64,000 nucleotides of DNA from Bifidobacterium sp. N4G05 (GCF_002742445.1 NZ_NJNQ01000007.1:31711-95710); one strand, 5' to 3'; positions 38,420 through 48,248 are shown, counted from the stretch's first letter. Translations and numbers: made by a program. Notes: generated from the sequence alone by a model not told the origin.

Positions 38420-39604
38420 TCAGTTCGCGTTTTCGTTGTTGTTCTTATACTCGTCGCGAATCTTCCAGAACTCGTCTTCCGTTTCAACGAATTTTGTTTC
38501 GCCGGTTTGCAGATTGGTGGTGACGAAATACATCCACTTGCCTTCCGGAGGATTGATGGATGCCTTGATGGCGTCGTCTCCCGGATTGCTGATTGGCGTA
38601 GGCGTCAGCCCCTTGTGAATGCGGGTATTGTACGGATTGCTGTCATCGTTCAGCTGGTCATCGGTAAGACGGCTCGCGGAAATGCCTAGACCATAGGCGA
38701 CAGTCGTGTCCATACCGAGTGCCATGTCACTGTCGATACGGTTGAGAATAACCCTTGCGACCTGCCCGTAGTATCTGTCACTGCCCACTTCAGATTCAGC
38801 AATGGACGCGATGATCAAAATGCTTTCACGTTCGCTGCCGGTTGGCACACCCAAATCATCCAACTTGGCGATGCGCGCATCGACCATGCTCTTGATAATA
38901 TCCTTAGCGGACTTGTTCTGCGCATTGTAGGCGCCAGGCTCAAGCCAGCCTTCGAATTTGCCACCGGCTTCTTCAGGAAGGATTCCCGATCCCCCACCAT
39001 CTATGATGGCTTGGAATTCCGAAACATCTATGCCCGATGCCTGTGCCGCATTCGCGATGACATCAGACACGCGCTCACCGGCCTTGACTTCGGCGAAGCC
39101 TCCGGCCTTGCTTTGGTCAGACAAAATCTTGACCACGTCGGATGCCTTCATATGCGTCTTCAAAGCGTACGATCCCGGATACAACGTGGCCGAGGCCCCG
39201 CTTACCGCAGAAGTAAACGCGGCAGCGGACTTGACGATCTTCGCTTTGACAAGGTTCTCAGCGATTTCGGCGGGGCCTTGGCCGGATTCTACGGTAAAGG
39301 TCACTTCCTTATCGCCTGATCCCGTGTAATCCTCGATTTGGCTCTGCGAATTCGCTTCGTTCGCGGCCTTCCAATGTTTCAATGCACGTACTCCGAAGAA
39401 TACGCCGACACCGATCAGAACAACTACCACAAGTGAGGCAATAATCGTGAGGTACAGACGACGACGCTTTTGTTTTCTGCGACGACGCATGTCTCTACGC
39501 GATTTCGGCGGCTGCGGAGGCATTGCCGAGTTGAAGGATGTGCTATCCGACGAATCCACCCATTGCGCGTTATCGGAGAAAAAATCATCGAGATTATCGG
39601 TCAC
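38420..39604 (-). CDS. mltG: Endolytic murein transglycosylase MltG
   Basis: MltG cleaves nascent glycan strands and sets their length. The chain is 394 residues: a basic cytoplasmic tail (RRDMRRRRKQKRRR), one membrane helix (LTIIASLVVVVLIGVGVFFG), a LysM-like region and the YceG catalytic domain with the Glu in ILIIASIAESEVGSDRYYGQVA and NPYNTRIHKGLTPTPISNPG. Start overlaps the ruvX stop by 4 nt. It is the last gene of alaS-ruvX-mltG. Confidence 0.95.
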   Translation of the reverse strand: MTDNLDDFFSDNAQWVDSSDSTSFNSAMPPQPPKSRRDMRRRRKQKRRRLYLTIIASLVVVVLIGVGVFFGVRALKHWKAANEANSQSQIEDYTGSGDKEVTFTVESGQGPAEIAENLVKAKIVKSAAAFTSAVSGASATLYPGSYALKTHMKASDVVKILSDQSKAGGFAEVKAGERVSDVIANAAQASGIDVSEFQAIIDGGGSGILPEEAGGKFEGWLEPGAYNAQNKSAKDIIKSMVDARIAKLDDLGVPTGSERESILIIASIAESEVGSDRYYGQVARVILNRIDSDMALGMDTTVAYGLGISASRLTDDQLNDDSNPYNTRIHKGLTPTPISNPGDDAIKASINPPEGKWMYFVTTNLQTGETKFVETEDEFWKIRDEYKNNNENAN

Positions 39605-40074
39605 AGGTCTCTCTCCTCTTGCCTCTCTCTTCTGTCGATTGCTGTCTGCAGTATCACCACCGCTGACTGTTGATCGACCATCGGACGATGCTCACGTCCA
39701 CCGATTTGCGCATCGAACAGCTGATGATGCGCAGTCACCGTGGTCAGTCGCTCGTCAACCAATTCGATGGTTGGAACTTGCGTCAACGAGTATTCATCAT
39801 CCTCCACCGCGGCGCGCAGTCTTCTCTCAAGGTTAACAGTCCACCGACGTGCCTTCTTCGCGCTTCTGCCTTCTTCTCCGCTTAGCAGCAACGGCAACCC
39901 GACTACCACATGGTCGACTGATTCGTCTTCGATGACGTCAACGACCTCATCCAATGCGCGAAATGAATCCCCGTAGACTTGAATGTTGCCTGCAGGGTGT
40001 GCGAGGGTGATGCCGGGGTCAGACAGTGCGAGTCCGACCCTAGCATCACCCAAATCAATGCCAAGCCAAACCAT
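39601..40074 (-). CDS. ruvX: Putative pre-16S rRNA nuclease / Holliday junction resolvase RuvX (YqgF)
   Basis: This is a 157-residue RNase H-fold protein. Catalytic acidic positions are in LGIDLGDARVGLA, VVVGLPLLLSG, LVDERLTTVTAHH and MVDQQSAVVILQ. The YqgF family cleaves the 5' end of pre-16S rRNA and has been called a resolvase. It lies in the conserved alaS-ruvX-mltG order, 10 nt after alaS and overlapping mltG. Confidence 0.94.
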   Translation of the reverse strand: MVWLGIDLGDARVGLALSDPGITLAHPAGNIQVYGDSFRALDEVVDVIEDESVDHVVVGLPLLLSGEEGRSAKKARRWTVNLERRLRAAVEDDEYSLTQVPTIELVDERLTTVTAHHQLFDAQIGGREHRPMVDQQSAVVILQTAIDRRERQEERDL

Positions 40075-40084
40075 GCTTGGTGGC

Positions 40085-42763
40085 TCAGCCCTTCATGGCC
40101 TGGTGGGCCAAAGCTTCGAGAGCCTCGTCAATCTTGGTGGCGTCCGCGCCGCCACCCTGAGCGAAGTCCGGCTTGCCGCCGCCACCGCCGCCGAGAATCT
40201 TGGATGCGCCTCGAACGAGATCTCCCGCCTTGATACCCTGCTTGCGTGCGGCCTCATTGGTGGCCACGGCAACCATAGGCTTGCCTTCCTCATTCACGCC
40301 GGCGAGGGCCACCACGACCGGGGTTTCCTCACCGAGCTGGCCACGGACGTCAAGCACGGTCTTGCGTAGCGCGTCGAAGGAACCGAAATGCTCGACGTTC
40401 TTCGCGGCCACCTTGACCGGAGCCTGAGAAGTCTTGGCCTCAGCAACCAGAGCCGGAACGGAAGCCGAAAGCTGGGATTCATACATAGCTGCAAGACGAC
40501 GATCGGATTCCTTGAGCTTGGCGAGCAACGCGTTCACGCGGTCTGCCAGCTCATCCGGACGGGCGTTAACCATGTCGGAAAGCTGTGATACCAACGCATG
40601 CTCGCGAGCGTTGAACTCGTAAGCGCTTTCGCCCACGACCGCATCGACACGGCGCACTCCGGAACCGATGGAAGCTTCGGACATGATGTTGACCGCGCCG
40701 ATCTTACCTACATGATCAACGTGGGTACCGCCGCAGAGCTCACGGCTCCAGCCGTCTTCGCCAATGGAAACCACACGCACGACGTCGCCATACTTCTCTC
40801 CGAACAGATGCATGGCACCCAGGGCGATGGCATCATCGAACTTCATTTCCTGAGTGGTGACGGCGAGGTTTTCGCGCAGCTTCTCGTTGACACGAGCTTC
40901 CACGGAGTTCATCGCATCCTTGCTCGGAGCGCTGGACCACTGGAAGTCGAAGCGCAGACGGTTCGGCGCATCTTCGGAACCGCGCTGAGTGGCCTGAGGG
41001 CCAAGCTCTTCACGCAGCGCCTTGTGCACCATGTGGGTGGCGGTATGCGAGCGGGCGATGGCACCACGGCGATCAAGATCGATGTTGGCGTTGACCTCGG
41101 CACCGACAACCAGCGTGCCTTCGGTCAGACGGCACTGGTGCACGATGAGATCCTTGATCGGCTTCTGCACGTCGTCGACCTCGAGCACAGCACCATCATC
41201 GGAGAGAATCTCACCCTGATCGGCGAGCTGGCCACCGGCCTGCGCGTAGAACGGGGTACGGTCGAGAATGACTTCGACATTGGCCGGACCGGTGACTGCG
41301 GGAACGGAGCCCTTGCCTTCCTGCATGATGCCCAGCACCTTGGCGCGCGCGGACATGTCGGTGTAACCGAGGAAGTCGATGGGCTGAACCAGCGTCTTCT
41401 TGAAATCGTCGTAGACGGAAAGATCCACGTTGTGGCGCTTCTTAAGAGCATCGGCACGTGCGCGGCTCTTCTGCTCGGCCATAAGCTCGCGGAACTTGGC
41501 CTCATCGACCTTGACGCCCTGATCTGCGGCCATTTCGAGGGTGATCTCGATCGGGAAGCCATAGGTGTCGTGCAGCTTGAACGCATCTTCGCCGGAAACG
41601 GCGTCGGATCCGGATTCCTTGGCCTTTGCCACAGCGAGATCAAAGATTTCGGTACCGGATTCCAACGTGCGGCGGAAAGCATCTTCCTCACCGTAAGCCG
41701 CCTCGGACACATCGTGGAAAGTGTTATTGAGTTCCGGATAGCTCGGCTCCATAGCCGCCTTGGAAGTCGGCAGCAGGGTCGGCATGACCGGACCGGTCAC
41801 ACCGAGTTCGCGCATGGCCTTGACGGTACGGCGCAGCAGTCGGCGCAGCACATAGCCACGACCGTTGTTGGATGGGCGCACGCCGTCAGACATGATCATC
41901 AAGGCGGAGCGCACGTGGTCGGCCACGATGCGGAAACGCACGTCCATGGCTTCGTCATCGCCATACGTACGGCCAGACAGCTTCTGGGCTGCTTCGATGA
42001 CCGGGAAGACCTCGTCGGTCTCATAAATGTTCTGCTTGCCCTGCATCAGATAGGCAAGACGTTCCAGACCAGCGCCGGTATCGATGTTCTTGTTCTCAAG
42101 TTCGCCCACGATATGCAGGTCAGTCTTGGACTTGACATTATCGACCTCGTAGTTTTCGAACACGAGATCCCAAATTTCAATGTAGCGGTTCTCGTCGGCG
42201 ATCGGGCCGCCTTCCACACCGTATTCCGGTCCACGGTCCACGTAGATTTCGGAGCACGGGCCGCCGGGGCCAGGGCCACCGGTCGTCCAGAAGTTGTCTT
42301 CCATGCCCATGATCTGGATGTGTTCGGGGTCAACACCCTCGTTCTTCCACATCGAGCGGGCTTCCTCATCGTCGGTGAAGGTGGTCATCCACAGTTTCTC
42401 CGGATCGAAACCGTAACCGCCCTTGTCTTGCGGGGTGGTCAGCAGCTCATACGCATAGTGGATGGCTTCTTCCTTGAAATAATCGCCAAAGGAGAAATTG
42501 CCCAGCATCTGGAAGAAGGTACCGTGGCGGGTGGTTTTGCCGACCTCGTCGATATCCAAAGTACGCACGCACTTCTGATTGGAAGCCATGCGGCTCTTCG
42601 GCGGAGTCTGCTCGCCCATGAGGTAAGGAATGAACGGGACCATGCCTGCAATGGTGAACAGGGTGGTCGGGTTCGGAGAGATCAGCGACGCCGAAGGCAC
42701 GATAAGATGACCGTGCTTTTCGAAATAATCAAGATAGCGCTTCGCGATTTCAGAAGTGCGCAT
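40085..42763 (-). CDS. alaS: Alanyl-tRNA synthetase
   Basis: This is an 892-residue class II synthetase. The catalytic part has [31 protein letters not shown], then the editing domain with [13 protein letters not shown] and [13 protein letters not shown] (HxxxH and CxxxH zinc ligands), then the Gly-rich C-Ala/DHHA1 domain ([18 protein letters not shown]). Start at ATG 42763 ([14 protein letters not shown]), behind AAGGAG by about 12 nt. The upstream frame back to 42841 is rejected. The spacing is longer than usual. Confidence 0.97.
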   Translation of the reverse strand: MRTSEIAKRYLDYFEKHGHLIVPSASLISPNPTTLFTIAGMVPFIPYLMGEQTPPKSRMASNQKCVRTLDIDEVGKTTRHGTFFQMLGNFSFGDYFKEEAIHYAYELLTTPQDKGGYGFDPEKLWMTTFTDDEEARSMWKNEGVDPEHIQIMGMEDNFWTTGGPGPGGPCSEIYVDRGPEYGVEGGPIADENRYIEIWDLVFENYEVDNVKSKTDLHIVGELENKNIDTGAGLERLAYLMQGKQNIYETDEVFPVIEAAQKLSGRTYGDDEAMDVRFRIVADHVRSALMIMSDGVRPSNNGRGYVLRRLLRRTVKAMRELGVTGPVMPTLLPTSKAAMEPSYPELNNTFHDVSEAAYGEEDAFRRTLESGTEIFDLAVAKAKESGSDAVSGEDAFKLHDTYGFPIEITLEMAADQGVKVDEAKFRELMAEQKSRARADALKKRHNVDLSVYDDFKKTLVQPIDFLGYTDMSARAKVLGIMQEGKGSVPAVTGPANVEVILDRTPFYAQAGGQLADQGEILSDDGAVLEVDDVQKPIKDLIVHQCRLTEGTLVVGAEVNANIDLDRRGAIARSHTATHMVHKALREELGPQATQRGSEDAPNRLRFDFQWSSAPSKDAMNSVEARVNEKLRENLAVTTQEMKFDDAIALGAMHLFGEKYGDVVRVVSIGEDGWSRELCGGTHVDHVGKIGAVNIMSEASIGSGVRRVDAVVGESAYEFNAREHALVSQLSDMVNARPDELADRVNALLAKLKESDRRLAAMYESQLSASVPALVAEAKTSQAPVKVAAKNVEHFGSFDALRKTVLDVRGQLGEETPVVVALAGVNEEGKPMVAVATNEAARKQGIKAGDLVRGASKILGGGGGGKPDFAQGGGADATKIDEALEALAHQAMKG

Positions 42764-42850
42764 TTGAGATTGAGCTCCTTTTTTGCTGGAAGGCCTAATG
42801 CCTTCCAAAGAATTCGTGATTGTTGTCTGAACTTGTATCACGCTGAAGAA

Positions 42851-43087
42851 TCAGCTGATCTTGCTCGCATATTTGGTGTTAAGTTCAGTTTCGCGGGCTC
42901 GTCGTGCTTCGTCGAACTCATTGAACAAGGCTTCAAGGGTACGTACGGCCACATGATCTTGGTCTGGCCCAAAGAGGAACTGCCGGGCCGCGTCAGGAGT
43001 GTTGGCCTTGACGTATGCCTGTGCCTTGGTCACGGCCACAGCACCAATGCCCACACCGATGGAAATCCAGAAGAGACGCTTGAACAT
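42851..43087 (-). CDS. Small membrane-anchored protein of unknown function (78 aa)
   Basis: It has an N-terminal basic-hydrophobic segment (FKRLFWISIGVGIGAVAV) that looks like one membrane helix or uncleaved signal, followed by a charged helical region (FNEFDEARRARETELNTKYASKIS). The start ATG overlaps the stop of the DUF948 gene (TGATG), with GGGGGAG just upstream. It lies between DUF948 and alaS, a common actinobacterial arrangement. Function unknown. Confidence 0.82.
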   Translation of the reverse strand: MFKRLFWISIGVGIGAVAVTKAQAYVKANTPDAARQFLFGPDQDHVAVRTLEALFNEFDEARRARETELNTKYASKIS

Positions 43088-43476
43088 CACTCCCCCTTGT
43101 TGCTTGCTGCACTGTTGATGTTCTTCTTGTTCACGAAGGACTGCACAGTGGTTTTCAGGGCATATACCGCAGAAGCGACCTTGATGACCGGCTTGCCGAG
43201 GAACGATCCATACAGATCGGTCAGCGCACCGACATTATTGGCCGTCGTGGAAGCCGCGGCGGAGATTTTGTTGACGTCTTCCAACGATTTGTTGACTTGT
43301 TGGACGGTGGTCACACTTTCGTCAAGCGCAGGAATCGCATGATCCCCCGTATCTTTGACGGTCTCGGCGATCTGGTCGAACAGCTTACCGAGACGAATCA
43401 ACGGGTAGATCATGAAACCGGCAAGAATCGCAAAAGCGATTGCCGCAATCAGACCGGCTATTTCTCCAACACCCAT
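43087..43476 (-). CDS. DUF948-family membrane protein
   Basis: This is a 129-residue protein with an N-terminal membrane helix (IAGLIAAIAFAILAGFMIYPLIR) and a helical region likely to form a coiled coil (LFDQIAETVKDTG to TTVQQVNKSLEDVNKIS). ATG 43476 (MGVGEIAG) follows AGAGG; the open frame to 43515 has no site. DUF948 proteins have general-stress homologues in Firmicutes. Its place before alaS is conserved in actinobacteria. Confidence 0.87.
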   Translation of the reverse strand: MGVGEIAGLIAAIAFAILAGFMIYPLIRLGKLFDQIAETVKDTGDHAIPALDESVTTVQQVNKSLEDVNKISAAASTTANNVGALTDLYGSFLGKPVIKVASAVYALKTTVQSFVNKKNINSAASNKGE

Positions 43477-43564
43477 CTTGAACCTCTTTTCAGTCCCACG
43501 GTTGCCCGCGAACACAATACCCGCATAACAGTAGTAAAAAGCCCCGACCTAAGGCAAGTTATGT

Positions 43565-44248
43565 TCACTGGTTGTATGAAACGACGCTTACCGCTTCTTC
43601 GATGGGTTTCGTCGTGTCGAAGTCAAGAACGGTCACCGATCCATTGGCCGGACGTTCACTCAAATCGTATCCTTCCGGAGCAAAACGGTGCATAAGGCTC
43701 AGCAGCGTATTGCCGTGGGAAATCTGCAGCACATCATTGCCGTCCTTCAGCATGGGATTGGAGGCGATCAAAGCAAAACCATCTTCGACCCTCGCCCAAT
43801 ACTCGGCATCGGATTCGGCGTCGTGGAACGGATCAGCCTCTTTAAGGAAGTCACGCGTCGCACCAAGGCCGTACTTTTCAACGATGTCATTGTAGTTCTT
43901 CGCACCGTGAGGGCCTCCAGCGGCGGTCCACGCCACGCCCATATCCTGCCCTTCGAAATAGCCGTAGAACTGTTCACGGAAATGCATGTCGCTCATCAAT
44001 TGAGGGCGAACGTGGCCAGATGCCTCGTTCACATCGAGAATACGCTGGGCAGTCATCTGCGCACGCGTGGTGTCGGAACAATATGCCGCGGCAAAATCGA
44101 AATCCTTCAATTTGTTTGCGGCTTTGTCTGCGTCGGCGATGCCGGATTTCGTCAATGGAGAATTCGACCAACCCTGCAGCCTGTTATATCGGTTGAAAAA
44201 CGTCTGCCCATGTCGGACGAGATGAAGATGAAGCAACATAGGCTCCAT
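43565..44248 (-). CDS. Histidine-phosphatase-superfamily protein
   Basis: The protein has 227 residues. The N-terminal RHG signature in LHLVRHGQTFFNRYNRLQGW and the second catalytic His in LQISHGNTLLSLMHRF show a phosphoglycerate-mutase-like phosphatase. The substrate is not deducible. ATG 44248 follows GAGGGTAAC. It faces the holin-like gene divergently. Confidence 0.92.
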   Translation of the reverse strand: MEPMLLHLHLVRHGQTFFNRYNRLQGWSNSPLTKSGIADADKAANKLKDFDFAAAYCSDTTRAQMTAQRILDVNEASGHVRPQLMSDMHFREQFYGYFEGQDMGVAWTAAGGPHGAKNYNDIVEKYGLGATRDFLKEADPFHDAESDAEYWARVEDGFALIASNPMLKDGNDVLQISHGNTLLSLMHRFAPEGYDLSERPANGSVTVLDFDTTKPIEEAVSVVSYNQ

Positions 44249-44292
44249 GTTACCCTCACGGTTTGAGCAAATTCGTGCTATACGATGTTGTT

Positions 44293-44655
44293 ATGGGTCG
44301 TTTTATTTCTCGTTGGCTAATTCTTACCGTCGCGGCAGGCGTTATGGTCGCGGTTCTCCCCGGCATGCATGCCATCGGAGAGCCTCCTGTGCTTGGCATT
44401 GCTGCGTTCGCTTTGTTCATGGCGCTGATCAACGCTTCCATCAAGCCGATCATCCATATCATCGCATTGCCGTTGTCGATCGTTTCGTTCGGATTGGTCG
44501 CATTGGTGATCAACTGGCTGTTCATGCAGCTCGCATCATGGTTGGCGCTGTCGTTCTTCTCTGTGGGCGTCACTATTGACGGATTCGTATGGTCTGTACT
44601 CGGCTCTCTTGTCATGACGATTGTCAGTGGCATTGTAGGCGGCATCATCGACTAG
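44293..44655 (+). CDS. Phage-holin-IV-superfamily membrane protein
   Basis: This is a 120-residue integral membrane protein with four helices (WLILTVAAGVMVAVLPG, VLGIAAFALFMALINA, HIIALPLSIVSFGLVALVINWLF, DGFVWSVLGSLVMTIVSGIVGGI). The N-terminus MGRFISRW and the KPIIHIIALPLSI segment fit the phage_holin_4_2 family common in actinobacterial chromosomes, where it is not part of a prophage. A TTG at 44263 also opens the frame. No ribosome-binding site precedes ATG 44293; a TATAC -10 at 44279-44284 would start transcription near the ATG, so a leaderless mRNA is possible. Confidence 0.85.
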   Translation: MGRFISRWLILTVAAGVMVAVLPGMHAIGEPPVLGIAAFALFMALINASIKPIIHIIALPLSIVSFGLVALVINWLFMQLASWLALSFFSVGVTIDGFVWSVLGSLVMTIVSGIVGGIID

Positions 44656-44684
44656 GTGTTGACAGTTACGTTCACTAGATAGCG

Positions 44685-44719
44685 AAGAGCCTCGCAATCG
44701 TCAGGATTGCGAGGCTCTT
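44685..44719. terminator. Bidirectional terminator between holin-like gene and rpsD
   Basis: AAGAGCCTCGCAATC / GATTGCGAGGCTCTT, a perfect 15-bp stem with a GTCAG loop, lies between two convergent genes. Few T residues follow. Confidence 0.85.
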
Positions 44720-44732
44720 GCTGTATGTCCTT

Positions 44733-44754
44733 ATACTGTATGTTCTTACAGTAT
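44733..44754. repeat. Short inverted repeat after rpsD
   Basis: ATACTGTA-TGTTCT-TACAGTAT, 8-bp perfect stem, 12 nt beyond the rpsD stop. It may stabilise or help terminate the rpsD mRNA. Confidence 0.5.
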
Positions 44755-44765
44755 GTAGATCCAGA

Positions 44766-45392
44766 TCAGCGGGCGTAGAATTCGACCACGTACTGGATGT
44801 TGACCTGCACCGGGATCTCCTCGGCTTCAGGCTTGCGAGTCAGGGTGGCCTTCAGAGAAGGCAGGTTGACGTCCAGGTAGCCCGGAACCGCCGGCAGCAC
44901 ATCGCGGTGCACGCCTTCGGCAGCGGTCTGGAACGGAACCATGGTCTGGCTCTTGGCCTTGACCTGAATGGTCTGGCCAGGCTTGACGCGGTAGGACGGG
45001 CGGTCGACGATGTTGCCGTCAACGAGGATGTGGCGGTGGACCACGAACTGACGGGCCTGGGCGGTGGTGCGGGCGAAGCCTGCACGCAGAACCAGAGCGT
45101 CAAGACGGGTCTCGAGGTCGGTCAGCATGGCGTTACCGGTCTGGCCGGCGGTGTGGGTGCCCTTCTCGTAAGCGGCGCGAAGCTGCTTCTCGGAGATGCC
45201 ATACTGAGCGCGAAGACGCTGCTTTTCGCGCAGACGCACTGCGTAATCGGACTCAGTGCGACGGCGGGTGCGACCGTGCTCACCCGGAGCATACGGACGC
45301 TTTTCGAAAATGCGCTGAGCCTTAGGGGTCAGTGCGATGCCGAGGGCGCGGGAAAGACGCACCTGGCGGCGAGAACGCTGAACGTTCGTCAT
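44766..45392 (-). CDS. rpsD: 30S ribosomal protein S4
   Basis: S4 nucleates 30S assembly by binding 16S rRNA. The N-terminal RRQVRLSRALGIALTPKAQRIFEKRPYAPGEHG and the S4 domain RLDALVLRAGFARTTAQARQFVVHRHILVDG are clear. ATG 45392 (MTNVQRSRRQVR) follows AAAGGA by 8 nt; 208 residues is exact for the family. Upstream frame extension to 45656 is noncoding. About 280 nt lie between it and the next gene, leaving room for a long 5' leader; an autoregulatory S4 leader is possible but I see no firm structure. Confidence 0.97.
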   Translation of the reverse strand: MTNVQRSRRQVRLSRALGIALTPKAQRIFEKRPYAPGEHGRTRRRTESDYAVRLREKQRLRAQYGISEKQLRAAYEKGTHTAGQTGNAMLTDLETRLDALVLRAGFARTTAQARQFVVHRHILVDGNIVDRPSYRVKPGQTIQVKAKSQTMVPFQTAAEGVHRDVLPAVPGYLDVNLPSLKATLTRKPEAEEIPVQVNIQYVVEFYAR

Positions 45393-45671
45393 TGGTTTAA
45401 TCCTTTGTTTGTTCTGTCGTTGTCTGAACGGAACGCAAACCGGTTTCCCGATATGCGCTGAGCCAGCCTCTCCAGTGCTTCTTCGTGCAGAACACGAACG
45501 GCTTGAACACGTGCCGTAGTACAGCTCGTATCGGCCGCCGACCCACTGATGGGCTAAGACTCCAGACGGCATGTTCCCTTGCGGGCGCACACCAATCGTT
45601 AATAATACACATGAGGGCGGGACGAGATTGCCGTTCCACCCTCTTCGGCATGTCACACCGCCATTTCAACG

Positions 45672-46511
45672 CTATGCTTCAACCAGTACGCCCCTGTCCA
45701 TGCGGTAAGTTCGATCCACATATGCGAGTGCGTCCGGATCATGGGTAACCATGAGTACGGCCGTACCGTCTTTGGCGACTTCCTGCAGTAGCCTCATAAC
45801 GATAGCGGTGCTTTCGGCGTCCAAATCGCCGGTGGGCTCATCGGCAATCAGTAATTTCGGACCGTTCATCAAAGCTCGTGCTATGCTGACACGTCTCATT
45901 TCGCCACCGGAAAGTTCTTTCGGATAGCATTCCGCCAAGTCATCGACCTGTAGCCGGCGCAACAACGCGTGCGCACGTTCCACGGCATGATCCTGAACGA
46001 GATTGTTTTGCGCTTTTGCCGCCGGAACTGCCGCAATGACATCCGGGAGTCCGTCATCGACCGTCTGCTCGGAAGACGAATCAGAAGCGTTCTCTTCCGT
46101 CGCTCGTAAATAGTGAGGATCTGCAAGCATCTGGGTATCGCACTGCTCTGTTTTGCCGTTCTGCAGTACGGAAGGAAGAATCACATTGTCAAGTGCCGTA
46201 AGATTCTGCAGCAGCGTCTGGCTTTGCGTGACGAAACCGATGGTGCGATTGCGCACGATCGACATTTGCCTGTCATTCAGCCGCGTCACGTCGTTACCGT
46301 CCAAATCGATGGATCCGGACGTGGGTTTGAGCAGACCGGTTATAAGATTCAGCAACGTGCTTTTACCATTACCGGAACGTCCGACGATCGCTACAAATTC
46401 GCCTTGATTTAAGGTGAAATCGACATGATCCACAGCCGCGAACGGTTTGCCGCGACGTGTGAACTCGCGAGTGAGCTCTTTTACTTCGAGAACCGTGTTT
46501 TCCGTCATCAT
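45672..46511 (-). CDS. MacB-type ABC transporter ATPase with an insertion
   Basis: This is a 279-residue ATPase. Walker A is GRSGNGKST (44-52), the Q-loop is in FVTQSQTLLQ, the signature LSGGEMRR (200-207), Walker B LLIADEPTGDLD and the H-loop VTHD. Compared with LolD/MacB-type ATPases (about 220-230 aa) an acidic insertion of roughly 55 residues sits at about 118-172, between the Q-loop and signature (EENASDSSSEQTVDDG). ATG 46511 overlaps the permease stop by 4 nt. It forms an exporter with the FtsX-like permease. Confidence 0.92.
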   Translation of the reverse strand: MMTENTVLEVKELTREFTRRGKPFAAVDHVDFTLNQGEFVAIVGRSGNGKSTLLNLITGLLKPTSGSIDLDGNDVTRLNDRQMSIVRNRTIGFVTQSQTLLQNLTALDNVILPSVLQNGKTEQCDTQMLADPHYLRATEENASDSSSEQTVDDGLPDVIAAVPAAKAQNNLVQDHAVERAHALLRRLQVDDLAECYPKELSGGEMRRVSIARALMNGPKLLIADEPTGDLDAESTAIVMRLLQEVAKDGTAVLMVTHDPDALAYVDRTYRMDRGVLVEA

Positions 46512-47722
46512 TCACCTTCTCTCAAAGTCAGATAGGTTTCGGGAGCGGAGAGTTTCACCGCCGTCGCCGCGGAGGCGAGTAGTCCGGTAAGCACTGCGAA
46601 CACGAAACTCACTGCGATCAATGCCAACACATTCCATATGTTGGTTTGCAGATACGGCAACTGCAACTGCTGTCCGATAAGCGTGCTGAACGGGAAAATC
46701 GCAAGCGATGCGACCGCAATGCCAACGACTCCGCCCAAAGCTCCAATCATGGCCGATTCCTTCACAATGATGCCGACCAAAGTGGAACGATTAGCGCCAA
46801 GAATGCGATACGCGGCGAATTCACGCTTACGTTCGTTCATGGCGGACGAGAACACCGCAAGCAGCACAATCAGACCCATAATCCAGAACACCGCGACGAA
46901 AAGGGTCACGTAGCGAATAATCACGTTCAGATTGGATTTCGTGGTAGCCGTAATACCGCCCGGATACACGTATCCGAGGCTTTTGATTCCGGTCGTTTTG
47001 GTGATGTTCGAAGCGACCTGCTGAGCGGAATAACCGTCTTTGACCTTGATGAGCACCGCGGAAACGGCTTTGTCGGCGTATTCTTCCGGAATGACGGCAT
47101 GACCCACCTTGGCGGAATAGCCGACCACGTCGGGAACGGTCTGCATGTTCACGAATACGGAATTGTCGAGTGACGTACCCGTGTTGGCAAGTTGCGCCGC
47201 CACTGGGAATTCGTGACCGTACAGTTTGACCGTGTTATCGCCCGACACGCTGATGCTGGCTCCGGCAACGATCTGACCGCGCTGGAGCGTGCCGTCGAAC
47301 TGCGATGCGATCCAAGGGGTGATCACGAAGTCGGTATCGGGATTGAATCCGATGATCTGCACTTTTTCGTCGCAGCATGCGGCGGCCAGCGATGAGATAT
47401 AGGTTTGTTCCGTGATTTCGTCGATGCCGTCGGCTTTCGCCACTGCATCGACGATGTCTTTGGTGAAGTAGAACGTGCTTGCTGATCCATTGGTCAGCAA
47501 CGCCTCGGCCTCGTTTTTGGTGTTTTGCGGCGTGACCATAAGATCGGCGCCCATACGTTCCTGCATGCTGTTCAAACCAGCTTCGAGGTTCATGGACAGC
47601 AGCGAACCTCCATAAAAGGCCACGGTAAGCATGGTGACGACGATGGCAAGCGCTGCCGTGCGGAACGGTTTGCGCTTGAGGTTGACCAGCGGCAAACCGG
47701 CGAGGGTGATGTGATTCGCCAT
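46508..47722 (-). CDS. FtsX/MacB-like ABC transporter permease
   Basis: This is a 404-residue permease. A first membrane helix near the N-terminus (RTAALAIVVTMLTVAFYGGS) is followed by a large extracytoplasmic domain (about 40-270) and three C-terminal helices with the FtsX fold (FVAVFWIMGLIVLLAVFSSA; RILGANRSTLVGIIVKESAMIGALGGVVGI). ATG 47722 (MANHITLAGLPLVNLKRKPF) starts 7 nt after the DUF4418 stop without a clear ribosome-binding site. A TTG at 47758 would overlap that gene. Confidence 0.9.
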   Translation of the reverse strand: MANHITLAGLPLVNLKRKPFRTAALAIVVTMLTVAFYGGSLLSMNLEAGLNSMQERMGADLMVTPQNTKNEAEALLTNGSASTFYFTKDIVDAVAKADGIDEITEQTYISSLAAACCDEKVQIIGFNPDTDFVITPWIASQFDGTLQRGQIVAGASISVSGDNTVKLYGHEFPVAAQLANTGTSLDNSVFVNMQTVPDVVGYSAKVGHAVIPEEYADKAVSAVLIKVKDGYSAQQVASNITKTTGIKSLGYVYPGGITATTKSNLNVIIRYVTLFVAVFWIMGLIVLLAVFSSAMNERKREFAAYRILGANRSTLVGIIVKESAMIGALGGVVGIAVASLAIFPFSTLIGQQLQLPYLQTNIWNVLALIAVSFVFAVLTGLLASAATAVKLSAPETYLTLREGE

Positions 47723-47729
47723 CGTAGGA

Positions 47730-48128
47730 TCAGGCGCGCTTTGCCGGCTTGAGATCAAGATACGCAGCGATTACCGCGAGCACGGTCAACAGCACGCCAA
47801 GCACGATCAACGTCGGCAAGGTGACCATATGGCAGTGCATCATGGCGCCCTTGCACACGCCGATAAGCACGGTCGGCACAGTGATGGTCAGCACACCAAG
47901 CACGGCATTGGCAATGTCAAGACCAGCGCGGGTCTGATCGGAAACGAACAGCCCTACGATGCCAAGCACCGCAATCACAATGCCGATGCCGAGCGCAGCC
48001 TGAGCCGTGTAATGGCATGCCATCGGCATTTCTTTGACCGCGCACACGTGGGCGAAGGTCTGTGGCGCGACGGCCACCAAAGCACCAAGCAGAATCTGCG
48101 AAATACCGGCATACAGTTTCTTATTCAT
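47730..48128 (-). CDS. DUF4418-family four-helix membrane protein
   Basis: This is a 132-residue protein (MNKKLYAGISQILLGALVAV). It has four hydrophobic segments and extracellular or intramembrane Cys/His clusters (FAHVCAVKEMPMACHYT; GVCKGAMMHCHMV) that could bind a metal ion. ATG 48128 follows GAGGAAG. It lies directly upstream of the MacB-type permease and ATPase in one transcription unit, so the three probably work together (inference); similar triplets occur in other Gram-positive genomes. Substrate unknown. Confidence 0.85.
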   Translation of the reverse strand: MNKKLYAGISQILLGALVAVAPQTFAHVCAVKEMPMACHYTAQAALGIGIVIAVLGIVGLFVSDQTRAGLDIANAVLGVLTITVPTVLIGVCKGAMMHCHMVTLPTLIVLGVLLTVLAVIAAYLDLKPAKRA

Positions 48129-48248
48129 GATCTTCCTCTCAAAAAAGACAACATCGCCGATTATCGCAGGGTCCTTTTGAAAAAGAAAGCCTTGTTTTTT
48201 CTTCAACTTCGTGCTATGAGGAAAGGCTCCGTCCGCTTTCCGGCTTCA

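Noticed and set aside
40598..43342. 914-codon open frame on the plus strand
   Set aside because: It lies antisense to alaS and the two small membrane genes, which are certain. Long antisense ORFs are expected from high-GC codon use. The sequence has no domain.
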